Of a stretch of DNA of 16,955 bases, positions 1 through 6,823 are shown piece by piece. The DNA comes from Bacteroidales bacterium. Its GTDB lineage: Bacteria; Bacteroidota; Bacteroidia; Bacteroidales; UBA7960. The translations under genes and the position numbers were made by a program. A model generated the notes under the pieces. That model was not told the origin of the DNA. It saw only the letters and a list, made by a program, of their open reading frames with translations, and searched no databases. The DNA lies in assembly GCA_003554665.1 (NCBI GenBank), contig PWGY01000218.1:1-16955 (forward strand). Direction: 5' to 3'. How positions within the stretch are numbered: the stretch's first letter is position 1; each line of letters starts with the position of its first letter.

Positions 1-2
1 AC

Positions 3-1268
3 CTGGGTTCATGGTTCGTAATTCCCTTGTTGCTGGCACTGGTTGTTGCTGTGGGGTTGTTCGCGGGAGTGTACCCGGCGTTTTACCTGTCTTCATTTCA
101 ACCGGCTGCCGTGCTGAAAGGAAAAACCAACGGCAAGCAAAACACCCGTTTCCGGATGTCGCTTACGGTGATGCAGTTCGTTATTTCCATTATGCTGATT
201 ACCGGATCCGTGATCATGTACCGTCAGCTGAATTACATGACCAATAAAGACCTGGGCTTTGACAAGGAGAACGTGCTCGTGCTCAGGAGGGCCTATGTGC
301 TCGGTGGCCAGGTGGATGCCTTTAAAACTGAACTACAGGGTGTTCCGGGTGTGGTTTCCGTGTCTTCTTCCACAGCGGTACCCGGAAGGCCCAATAACTT
401 CAACGGACACACCCTCCCCGGAAGAAGCGATGAGACCTTTTTATTGCAGACAACCTATGCGGATTATGATTTTCTGGAAACCTATGGCATCGAACTGGCT
501 GCCGGCCGTTTCTTTGATCCGGAAAACAGAACAGACCGGGATGCCTGTCTTATTAATGAGCGTGCGGTCCGGAACATGGAACTGGATGATCCTCTTACCA
601 GCCGTGTGATCAATATCGGACATGGCCCTCCCGGCTCACCGGTGATCGGCCTGCTGCGCGACTATCACTTCGAGTCTCTGCGTATGGATATCGGACCGGC
701 AGCGATATTCTTCAAGCATGAAGACATTCAGTGGGGATATGTCAGCATTCGTTATGAGCCGCACATGCTGAGAAGGGTGCTGGAAGAAACGGAAGTCATC
801 TGGAAATCCTTTGCTACCAATCAGCCTATGTTGTACCTCTTTATGGATCAGGATTTTAACCGTCTGTACAGGGAGGAAGAGCAAAATGCACAGTTATCCG
901 TTATTTTCACCTTGCTGGCCATTTTCATTGCAAGCATGGGGCTGTATGGCCTGACCGCTTTCTCGCTGCAGCAACGCATCAAGGAAATCGGAATCCGCAA
1001 AACATTTGGTGCCGGGGTAAGCAGCATCTGGCTGATGATCAGCAAAGAGGTTTTGGCTTTGATAGCCCTGGCCACACTGGTGGCCTGGCCGCTGATCTAT
1101 TGGATCGCAGGCAACTGGCTGCAGAATTACCACTATCGCATCAGCATGCAGCTGCAGGATTTCCTGCTTGGTTTTGTGATCGCCGTGGTGATTGCCCTGG
1201 GCAGCATCAGCTATCGTGTGATCCGCACCGCTTCCATGAATCCGTCCATCTCATTGAGGTATGAATAG
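3..1268 (+). CDS. ABC transporter permease, MacB/FtsX family (C-terminal part, 5' end outside the window)
   Basis: The frame is open from base 3, so the gene enters from the left and only its last 421 residues are seen. The first visible residues form the end of a membrane helix followed by GxYPAFYLSSFQPAAVLKG, the junction between the two FtsX modules in the roughly 800-residue Bacteroidota permeases. A further helix follows (VMQFVISIMLITGSVIMY), then about 230 residues of extracytoplasmic MacB-type domain. Three final helices (around FTLLAIFIASMGLYGLTAF, KEVLALIALATLVAWPLIYW and LLGFVIAVVIALGSISY) carry the FtsX signature IKEIGIRKTFGA. Family knowledge: such permeases pair with a MacB/LolD-like ATPase to move lipoproteins, peptides or toxic compounds by mechanotransmission. 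The ATPase is not in the window. The gene ends in TAG and is followed by a hairpin terminator. The family is clear; the substrate cannot be read from the sequence. Confidence 0.9.
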   Translation: MGSWFVIPLLLALVVAVGLFAGVYPAFYLSSFQPAAVLKGKTNGKQNTRFRMSLTVMQFVISIMLITGSVIMYRQLNYMTNKDLGFDKENVLVLRRAYVLGGQVDAFKTELQGVPGVVSVSSSTAVPGRPNNFNGHTLPGRSDETFLLQTTYADYDFLETYGIELAAGRFFDPENRTDRDACLINERAVRNMELDDPLTSRVINIGHGPPGSPVIGLLRDYHFESLRMDIGPAAIFFKHEDIQWGYVSIRYEPHMLRRVLEETEVIWKSFATNQPMLYLFMDQDFNRLYREEEQNAQLSVIFTLLAIFIASMGLYGLTAFSLQQRIKEIGIRKTFGAGVSSIWLMISKEVLALIALATLVAWPLIYWIAGNWLQNYHYRISMQLQDFLLGFVIAVVIALGSISYRVIRTASMNPSISLRYE

Positions 1269-1302
1269 CTTACTAAGGTATGAATAAATCTGCGGGTGAA
1301 TT

Positions 1303-1349
1303 AACAGACAGGGCCGCGGCTTCGAACGCCAAGGCCCTGTCTGTTTTAC
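1303..1349 (+). terminator. Rho-independent-type terminator behind the FtsX permease gene
   Basis: A perfect 13-bp inverted repeat has arms AACAGACAGGGCC at 1303-1315 and GGCCCTGTCTGTT at 1333-1345. It encloses a 17-nt loop that could extend by GCG/CGC pairing, and a short T run (TTTT at 1344-1347) follows. It starts 35 bp after the permease stop codon. The T run is short, but the stem is strong. It may also help stop transcripts coming from the convergent LOG-family gene, although the tail on that side is poorer in U. Confidence 0.75.
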
Positions 1350-1408
1350 ACTGCGCGAAATGAGCGCCGGGCCCCATTGATCCCTGCGGCACAAGATGCG
1401 TGCGGGGG

Positions 1409-1542
1409 TGACCCGGGCCGAATCGTAAACCCGGACCCAGGGAGGGTTTGACCCGGGCTGAATCGTGACCCGGGCTGAATCGCGACCCGGGATGAATCGT
1501 GACCCGGGATGAATCGTGACCCGGGATGAATCGTGACCCGGG
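1409..1542. repeat. 17-bp tandem repeat array between convergent genes
   Basis: The unit TGACCCGGGNTGAATCG occurs in five contiguous copies at 1449-1533, with N = C in the first two and A in the last three. One copy begins CGAC instead of TGAC. A separate diverged copy lies at 1409-1425 (CCGAATCG variant), and a partial copy (TGACCCGGG) at 1534-1542 ends 14 bases before the end of the LOG-family gene. Each unit contains the palindrome CCCGGG. The 17-bp period is not a multiple of three, and no long open frame uses it. Together with the terminator this accounts for most of the 288-bp gap at 1269-1556. Confidence 0.93.
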
Positions 1543-1556
1543 AGCCGCGACTTTGA

Positions 1557-2375
1557 CTACCTCAGCAGCCGGCTCTTCTTCTCCACTTTTTGCAGGTGGG
1601 GGAGAAGTTCTTTTTCCATCTCATCCACATTGGAGCAATACCTGAAAAGCTTCAGATCTTTTTCGCTGATGGTTCCCAGCTCTGCCAGTTTGGGGATGTT
1701 GATGACCTGGTCCCAGAATTTTTTGTCGTACAAAATGATTTTCAGGTCTTTTTTGATCTTACCGGTTTGCACCAGGGTCAGTACTTCCATGAATTCATCC
1801 AGGGTGCCGAACCCACCGGGGAATATGACAAAAGCCTTGGCTGTGAACACCAGCCAGAGCTTGCGCATGAAGAAGTAGTGGAACTCAAAGTTCAGGTCGT
1901 CATCAATGTAGGGGTTGGGCTCCTGTTCAAATGGCAGGCTGATGTTGAACCCGATGGTTTTTCCACCGGCCAGTTTGGCGCCTTTATTTGCTGCCTCCAT
2001 GATCCCCGGGCCGCCGCCGGTGGTCACGATGTAACGGCTGTGCGGGGTGTACCTGTCTTTAGCCCACTTCGTGAGTCTCCTGGAGAGTTCCACGGCATCT
2101 TCGTAATACCTGGAGTTCTCCAGGTCTCTTTCTGCGATCCGCAGTGCTTCTTTTCCCGCCTTCCCGGAGGCCTTTAACTCCTCCAGCTTCTTCTGTGCCT
2201 CTTTCTCGGGCAGGGTTCGCGCAGAACCGAAAAACACCACGGTATCCTGAACCTTGCTTTTCCGGAGCCGGGATTTGGGCTCCAAATATTCCGACAAAAT
2301 CCGGATCTCCCGGGCAGCCGGGGAGTTGAGGAATTTCGGGTTTTTATAGGCTTTGGGTGGTTTTTTGTTGTTCAT
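1557..2375 (-). CDS. LOG family (TIGR00730-type) Rossmann-fold protein
   Basis: This 272-residue protein carries the two hallmarks of the LOG/lysine-decarboxylase-like fold: GGGPGIMEAAN at residues 120-130 and PGGFGTLDE at 186-194. These form the nucleotide-phosphate binding and catalytic site; an Arg-Lys pair at 171-172 is also as expected. Characterised relatives hydrolyse nucleoside 5'-monophosphates to the base and ribose 5-phosphate (cytokinin-activating LOG, bacterial PpnN). A role in nucleotide recycling is therefore likely but unproven here. About 45 charged residues precede the VVFFGSAR strand, so it belongs to the longer subgroup rather than the ~190-residue LOG type. No signal peptide, so cytosolic. 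It is the last gene of the probable rsmE operon, 79 bp after the gamma-glutamyltransferase gene. The ATG at 2375 is the only sensible start. Confidence 0.92.
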   Translation of the reverse strand: MNNKKPPKAYKNPKFLNSPAAREIRILSEYLEPKSRLRKSKVQDTVVFFGSARTLPEKEAQKKLEELKASGKAGKEALRIAERDLENSRYYEDAVELSRRLTKWAKDRYTPHSRYIVTTGGGPGIMEAANKGAKLAGGKTIGFNISLPFEQEPNPYIDDDLNFEFHYFFMRKLWLVFTAKAFVIFPGGFGTLDEFMEVLTLVQTGKIKKDLKIILYDKKFWDQVINIPKLAELGTISEKDLKLFRYCSNVDEMEKELLPHLQKVEKKSRLLR

Positions 2376-2454
2376 AATGTCTGGGGTTATGAGAGATCCG
2401 TAATCATATTTCAGTAATTGTTCATTGGTTTTAACCGGTGGCAGGCCGCGGGTT

Positions 2455-4146
2455 TCAATACCCCGCCGCCTGACCGTCTTTCCTGGATTCAGAGGCGCCG
2501 TAGAATACGCCGTTTTCGGGATCCCACTTAATGGCCTGGTAGCCGCCGAATGGCCCGACGGCCCACTCTATCCGGTGACCTTTCTGCATCAGTGCACGGA
2601 TGGTTTCGTAAGGGAATCCGGATTCCAGGTTGATGATGCCACCGTCGCGCATTTCCTGGCCGGTGGGTTGGGAGGAACCGCGGTGGCGGATACGTGGCGC
2701 ATCGCCTGCTTCCTGGAGGTTCATCCCGAAGTCGACCATGTTGATCACGATTTGGGCATGGGCCTGTGGTTGCATGTCGCCGCCCATCACACCGAAGCTC
2801 ATGTAAGGTTCCCCTTCTTTGGTAATGAAACCGGGAATGATGGTGTGGAAAGGTCTTTTACCCGGTTCATAGGTGTTGAAACGATCCGGCTCCAGGGTAA
2901 ACCCTTCGCCGCGGTTCTGCAATACAAACCCAAGGCCGGGAGGGGTTACCCCGCTACCCATCCCACGATAATTACTCTGGATCAGCGACACCATATTGCC
3001 GTCTTTGTCGGCCACGGTCAGGTAAATTGTATTCGGGGCTTCCGGAATGCCGGCGTCCTGCGACAGGGCCGCGCGGTCAGGGTTGATCAGCTCGCGGCGG
3101 TCGGCGGCATATTCCTTGGAGATCAGTCCATCCACCGGCACGGGGTTAAAGGCCATGTCGGAGTAGTATTTGGCCCTGTCTTCGAAGGCCAGTTTTTTGG
3201 CTTCCACAAAATGGTGGATGTATTCCGGGCTGTAAAGCCCCATGGAGGCAATGTCGTAGCCTTCCAGGATGTTGAGGATCTGCAGCACGGCAATTCCCTG
3301 CCCGTTGGGGGGCAGCTGCCATACATCATAGCCCCGGTAATTGGTCGAAACGGGGTCAATCCAGGTGCTGGTGTGCGCAGCCATGTCGTCAAAGCTCAAA
3401 AAACCTCCGCTTTCCTGCACGTGGTCGGCGATGATGCGGGCGATCTCTCCCTGGTAAAATGCGTCTCGTCCAACCTCAGCCAGGGTTTCGTACGTGCTGG
3501 CCAGGTAGGGGTTACGGAATATCTCTCCTTTTTCCGGCATGCGTCCGTCCGGCATGTAGGTTTCCTCAAAGTTGGGGAAGCGACTAAGAATCGGAGCGCT
3601 GCGCTCAAGGTAATAAGCAATGAGCTCTGGTACCGGGAACCCATCTCTGGCGTAACGGATGGCCGGATCCAGGATGTCGGTCATTTCAAGGCGGCCGAAT
3701 TTCTCATGCATCTCAAACCAGCCATCCACAGTTCCGGGTACGCTGACTGCCAGCGGGCCCCGTTGCGGGATCATTTCATATTCGTTGTCAAGAAAATAGT
3801 CGATCTCGAGATCCTGCGGAGAACGGCCGCTTGCATTGAGTCCGTGAAGTTGTTCGCTTTCTGCATCCCAGATAATGGCAAAAAGGTCACCCCCGATGCC
3901 GCATCCGGTGGGCTCCATCAGGCCCAGCATGGCGTTGGCCGCAATGGCTGCGTCTGTGGCACTTCCTCCTTGTTTGAGGATGTCAAGAGCGGCCTGGGTG
4001 GCCAGTGGATGACTGGTGGCGGCCATCCCGTTTTGCGCAATCACCTCTGAGCGGGTGGCAAAATTATGCCCGGTGATTCGGTCCTGGGCAATGGTTTGGT
4101 TGGCAATCAGAAAAATCAAAGCTGAAAAAAGTAGCAATTGTTTCAT
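2455..4146 (-). CDS. Gamma-glutamyltransferase family protein (secreted Ntn-hydrolase)
   Basis: This 563-residue protein begins with a signal peptide (about residues 1-20, cleavage likely at TIA|QD), so it is exported. The full gamma-glutamyltranspeptidase fold is present: SHPLATQAALDILKQGGSATDAA at the N-terminus, GCGIGGDLF at 81-89 and a probable substrate Arg108 in NASGRSP. The autocatalytic cleavage site is N372|T373 in PNTIYLTVADKDGN, giving a large and a small subunit with Thr373 as nucleophile. GxMGGDMQPQAHAQ at 452-465 supplies the Gly-Gly of the oxyanion region. Differences from classical enzymes: the TTH after the cleavage point is TIY here, and the usual SS pair is HT in KRPFHTIIPG. 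This matches the broader YwrD-like subgroup, whose substrates may be gamma-glutamyl or glutaryl compounds. It lies 27 bp after the YihY gene and is likely cotranscribed. The fold is certain, the substrate is not. Confidence 0.93.
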   Translation of the reverse strand: MKQLLLFSALIFLIANQTIAQDRITGHNFATRSEVIAQNGMAATSHPLATQAALDILKQGGSATDAAIAANAMLGLMEPTGCGIGGDLFAIIWDAESEQLHGLNASGRSPQDLEIDYFLDNEYEMIPQRGPLAVSVPGTVDGWFEMHEKFGRLEMTDILDPAIRYARDGFPVPELIAYYLERSAPILSRFPNFEETYMPDGRMPEKGEIFRNPYLASTYETLAEVGRDAFYQGEIARIIADHVQESGGFLSFDDMAAHTSTWIDPVSTNYRGYDVWQLPPNGQGIAVLQILNILEGYDIASMGLYSPEYIHHFVEAKKLAFEDRAKYYSDMAFNPVPVDGLISKEYAADRRELINPDRAALSQDAGIPEAPNTIYLTVADKDGNMVSLIQSNYRGMGSGVTPPGLGFVLQNRGEGFTLEPDRFNTYEPGKRPFHTIIPGFITKEGEPYMSFGVMGGDMQPQAHAQIVINMVDFGMNLQEAGDAPRIRHRGSSQPTGQEMRDGGIINLESGFPYETIRALMQKGHRIEWAVGPFGGYQAIKWDPENGVFYGASESRKDGQAAGY

Positions 4147-4173
4147 AGGATGTGTGTTTTGGAATGGATTGAA

Positions 4174-5100
4174 TTATTCAGTGATCAGGTGTTCTTTTTC
4201 AGGTAAATCATCTATGAGCATGGCATTTCTTTTGGGCCGGATCCCGTGGCCGAACTGTTCGGCCCAGTGCCGGGTAAACTCCGCACCATAAAGCACGATC
4301 ATAGCCATGTAGGATGCCCATATCAGGATCAGGATGAGGGTGCCTGCCGCTCCGTAAGCCGAGGCCGGGTCGGTGGTACTGAAATAGACGCGCAGCCCGT
4401 ATTGCCCCAGGGCAAACAACAGAGCGGTAAGCAGGGCTCCGATCCATACCGAACGCCAGCGGATGATGGCATCCGGCAGGAACTTGAACATCAGGGCAAA
4501 CAATGTGGTGGTAACCACCAGGGAGATGCCGTAATTCATGAACACGACCATGGGCATTCTGATCCCCGGCCAGTGTGAACTGATCCAGTCGCTGAATATG
4601 GCCAGCAGGGAGTTGGCCAGCATCGACAGCAGCAGCAGAAAACCGATAACCAGGATCAGTCCGAAAGACAATAAACGGTCTTTGAGGTATTTCACAAAAG
4701 CCTGCTTAGGTTTGGGAAGCACACCCCAAATCCGGTTCAGTGACAACTGCAGGTGGTAAAACAAAGTGGTGGCACCGAAAAGCAGCATTCCGATACCGAT
4801 GAGCATGGCGATGGTGGATGAACCGGTTTCGGCCACATTGGCGATCATGTTTTCCACGGTGCGGGCCGTTTCCTTTCCGATGGTTTCGGCAATCCGGGCT
4901 GAAAGTTCCCGCGATACCGCTTCCTCACCAAAAAAGTACCCGGTAATGGCAATGACGATCAGCAGCAGGGCTGGCAGTGAAAAAATGGCATAATAGGCCA
5001 GGATGGCGCTTTGCCGCCAGGGGCCGGATTTGTTCCAGTGTATGCCAGCGTCGCGGAATACGTACCAGACTTTTTTGGCCGTGGACAGTGCCTTTTTCAT
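4174..5100 (-). CDS. YihY/BrkB family inner-membrane protein
   Basis: This 308-residue integral membrane protein has six predicted helices (about 33-57, 95-117, 146-169, 184-207, 218-238 and 251-275). It carries the family marks: AYYAIFSLPALLL in the first helix, SLNRIWGV at 120-127, and YGAAGTLILILIWASY with GAEF at 249-275. The short C-terminal tail is charged. The family is widespread (E. coli YihY, formerly misannotated as RNase BN, and Bordetella BrkB). Its biochemical activity is not established; transport or envelope roles have been suggested. Its ATG overlaps the stop codon of the DUF4159 gene as ATGA, which implies translational coupling. Confidence 0.93.
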   Translation of the reverse strand: MKKALSTAKKVWYVFRDAGIHWNKSGPWRQSAILAYYAIFSLPALLLIVIAITGYFFGEEAVSRELSARIAETIGKETARTVENMIANVAETGSSTIAMLIGIGMLLFGATTLFYHLQLSLNRIWGVLPKPKQAFVKYLKDRLLSFGLILVIGFLLLLSMLANSLLAIFSDWISSHWPGIRMPMVVFMNYGISLVVTTTLFALMFKFLPDAIIRWRSVWIGALLTALLFALGQYGLRVYFSTTDPASAYGAAGTLILILIWASYMAMIVLYGAEFTRHWAEQFGHGIRPKRNAMLIDDLPEKEHLITE

Positions 5101-5777
5101 GGTGATGTGTTTGCGACATCCGGATCCTGCCGGTTGAATACATACTGTAAAATGTTTGCTCCCATCCGCAGGGCCTTCAGTCTGACTTCTTCGGGGTTTC
5201 CGTGTACGGACTGGTCTTCCCAGCCATTGCCCAGGTCAATTTCATAGGTATAATAAAGAACCAGCCTGCCTTCGTAAAAAATCCCAAAGCCCTGCGGCGG
5301 CTTGCCGTCGTGTTCATGGATCTTGGGCGGTCCGTCAGGGAATGCAAAGGTTTGGTGGTAAATCGGATGATTGAATGGAAGCTCCACAAGCTCCTTGTCA
5401 GGGAATACCTTTTCGATTTCACGACGGAAGTAGGGATCCAGCCCGTAATTGTCGTCCACATGCAGAAATCCCCCGCCGATCAAATAGTTGCGCAGGTTTT
5501 CCGCCTCCTGGGCCGAGAATACCACATTGCCATGACCGGTCATATACACAAAGGGGTAGTTGAACAGCTGGGAGCTTCCCACTTCAACCGTGGCTATCCG
5601 GGTGCTGATGGTGGTTCCGGTTTGTTCGTTGGCAAACCTCACCAGGTTGGGCAGGGCAGTGGGGTTGGAATACCAGTCGCCTCCGCCCCTGTATTTGAGG
5701 GTGGCGATCTGGTGATGCTGGGCCTCCGCAAAGCCTCCTGCAAAAATCAGGAGTATGAATAATAATGTGGTGCGCAT
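5097..5777 (-). CDS. Exported DUF4159 domain protein
   Basis: I place the start at the ATG at 5777, giving 226 residues. That start yields a clean signal peptide (MRTTLLFILLIFAGGFAEAQ, cleavage near residue 20) and leaves 26 bp after rsmE. An upstream start at 5840 would overlap rsmE and bury the signal sequence. The mature part matches DUF4159: KYRGGGDWY at 28-36, a strand ending FVYMTGHG, GGFLHVDDNYG at 102-112, NHPIYH at 136-141, and GFGIFYEGRLVLYYT at 163-177. DUF4159 proteins resemble class I glutamine amidotransferase or ThuA-like folds but lack a proven activity. In many bacteria the domain sits at the end of large membrane proteins near MoxR/DUF58 loci; here it stands alone in the periplasm. 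Its stop overlaps the YihY start by 4 bp, so the two products are probably made in step. Confidence 0.85.
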   Translation of the reverse strand: MRTTLLFILLIFAGGFAEAQHHQIATLKYRGGGDWYSNPTALPNLVRFANEQTGTTISTRIATVEVGSSQLFNYPFVYMTGHGNVVFSAQEAENLRNYLIGGGFLHVDDNYGLDPYFRREIEKVFPDKELVELPFNHPIYHQTFAFPDGPPKIHEHDGKPPQGFGIFYEGRLVLYYTYEIDLGNGWEDQSVHGNPEEVRLKALRMGANILQYVFNRQDPDVANTSP

Positions 5778-5803
5778 GGTTGAATGATTACGATAATTTG
5801 CAA

Positions 5804-6511
5804 TTACAAAAGGTTGTTCAGGGTATTGATCTGTACGCAAAGAGCCACAGCAGCGGTTTCAGTCCGTAAACGGTGGCTCCCTATACTTATTGCCCGGTAG
5901 CCGGAACCCGTGGCCAGATCGATCTCTTCCGGGCTGAAATCTCCTTCCGGACCCACCAGCATGGTCACATCTTCCCCGGTTTGATAATACCCATTCAGGG
6001 TTTGTTTCTTTCCGTCTGCACAATGGGCAATGAATGCATTGGCCGGAGCGGGTTGCTGCAGAAATGCCTGTAGTTCAACTGCCGGGTTAAGTTTTGGCAG
6101 GTATGCCCGGAGCGATTGCTTCATGGCAGCCACCAGGATCTTTTCCAGGCGATGGGGTTTGATGATCCGCCTTTCGCTGTTGTCGCAATAAACCGGTGTA
6201 ATTTCATCTATTCCGCATTCTGTCGCTTTCTCCAGGAACCATTCAAACCGGTCGATGTTTTTGGTGGGTGCCACTGCCATGTGGAGCCTGTAAGGCCGCT
6301 TGCCCACATGCTCTTTTTTCTCAATGACCTTTACTAGGGATGATTTCGGATGGGACTCCTCAATGGAGGCTTCAGCCCATAAGCCCTTGCCGTTGGTCAG
6401 GGCAACCCGGTCACCGGGTCGCAGGCGCAGCACCCTGACGCAGTGGCGCGACTCTTCTTCGGGAAGCGAGAACAGGTCGCCGGAGAGATCATGGACAAAA
6501 AAAACATGCAT
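5804..6511 (-). CDS. rsmE: 16S rRNA (uracil-1498-N3)-methyltransferase RsmE
   Basis: This 235-residue cytosolic enzyme has the normal length and order of RsmE. The N-terminal PUA-like RNA-binding domain contains HCVRVLRLRPGD at 23-34. The C-terminal SPOUT (trefoil-knot) methyltransferase domain carries KATECGIDEITP at 95-106, AMKQS at 129-133, LVGPEGDFSPEE at 185-196 and SIGSHRLRTETAAVA at 209-223, which form the S-adenosylmethionine-binding knot. It methylates U1498 of 16S rRNA in the assembled small subunit. It is the first gene of the minus-strand operon, and its presumed promoter and a repeated leader lie upstream at 6512-6633. Nothing in the protein is unusual. Confidence 0.97.
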   Translation of the reverse strand: MHVFFVHDLSGDLFSLPEEESRHCVRVLRLRPGDRVALTNGKGLWAEASIEESHPKSSLVKVIEKKEHVGKRPYRLHMAVAPTKNIDRFEWFLEKATECGIDEITPVYCDNSERRIIKPHRLEKILVAAMKQSLRAYLPKLNPAVELQAFLQQPAPANAFIAHCADGKKQTLNGYYQTGEDVTMLVGPEGDFSPEEIDLATGSGYRAISIGSHRLRTETAAVALCVQINTLNNLL

Positions 6512-6557
6512 AATGCCGCAATCCTGATTTTCAAATCATCATACGGGTGCTGATCCC

Positions 6558-6625
6558 CGCTGAATCCTCATCTTTTCCAACGCTGATTATCGTCTTTTCC
6601 AACGCTGAATCCTCATCTGTCCAAA
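6558..6625 (-). repeat. 22-23-bp direct repeats (three copies) in the rsmE leader
   Basis: On the plus strand the motif CGCTGAATCCTCATC followed by a T run and CCAA is present at 6558-6580 (23 bp) and 6603-6625 (23 bp). A diverged middle copy (CGCTGATTATCGTC) lies at 6581-6602 (22 bp). Read in the direction of rsmE, the copies start directly after the -7 box at 6626-6633 and end 46 bp before the rsmE ATG, so they would be transcribed as the mRNA leader. Function unknown. Confidence 0.85.
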
Positions 6626-6633
6626 CAAAGATA
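6626..6633 (-). promoter_or_regulatory. Bacteroidota -7 promoter box (TATCTTTG) for the rsmE operon
   Basis: The minus strand reads TATCTTTG, a full match to the Bacteroidota -7 consensus TAnnTTTG, in an AT-rich stretch upstream of rsmE. Transcription would begin near 6619, giving a leader of about 108 nt that contains the three direct repeats. I see no clear -33 TTG at the expected distance, so the call rests on the -7 box and its position. Confidence 0.55.
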
Positions 6634-6726
6634 ATCGAAAACCGTTTTAATAAAAGGCTTTATTTGCCATATTTATGTATATTGGAACTGGTAAATCAGT
6701 ACACTTGCCCCGAATGCCGGGCGAGC
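6634..6726. other. AT-rich centre of the divergent rsmE/transporter intergenic region
   Basis: The 312-bp gap at 6512-6823 is made of an rsmE-side repeat array, this AT-rich centre and a transporter-side repeat array. The centre must contain the plus-strand promoter. The best candidates are TTTATTTG at 6659-6666 and TATATTGG at 6678-6685, each one mismatch from TAnnTTTG. Neither has a convincing -33 element. No RNA gene or ORF is apparent. Confidence 0.35.
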
Positions 6727-6802
6727 CATAACAACAGTTTCAGACCGTAACAACAGCTTCAGGCTGCAACAACAGATACAGGTCGTAACAACAGATACAG
6801 GC
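6727..6802 (+). repeat. Four tandem 19-bp repeats upstream of the symporter-like gene
   Basis: Four contiguous 19-bp units lie at 6727-6745, 6746-6764, 6765-6783 and 6784-6802, with the consensus CGTAACAACAGATACAGGT. The ACAACAG core is identical in all four and the flanks vary. The array ends 21 bp before the ATG at 6824, so it would form the end of the mRNA leader. The A/C-rich units are unlikely to fold strongly. The unit is unrelated to the 22-23-bp repeats on the other side of the same gap. Confidence 0.92.
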
Positions 6803-6823
6803 AGTCTTTAAATACAGATAAGA

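Noticed and set aside
1409..1542. CRISPR array
   Set aside because: The repeats are contiguous with no spacers, the unit is only 17 bp, and no cas genes are nearby.
2425..4050. A 541-codon plus-strand open frame opposite the gamma-glutamyltransferase gene
   Set aside because: It lies entirely antisense to a clear full-length enzyme gene with signal peptide and catalytic motifs. Its translation shows no recognisable domain; it is a codon-bias shadow.
1409..6625. Shared octamer GCTGAATC in both the 17-bp array and the rsmE leader repeats
   Set aside because: The flanks differ completely and the periods do not match. An 8-bp match between two arrays is not enough to claim a common origin.
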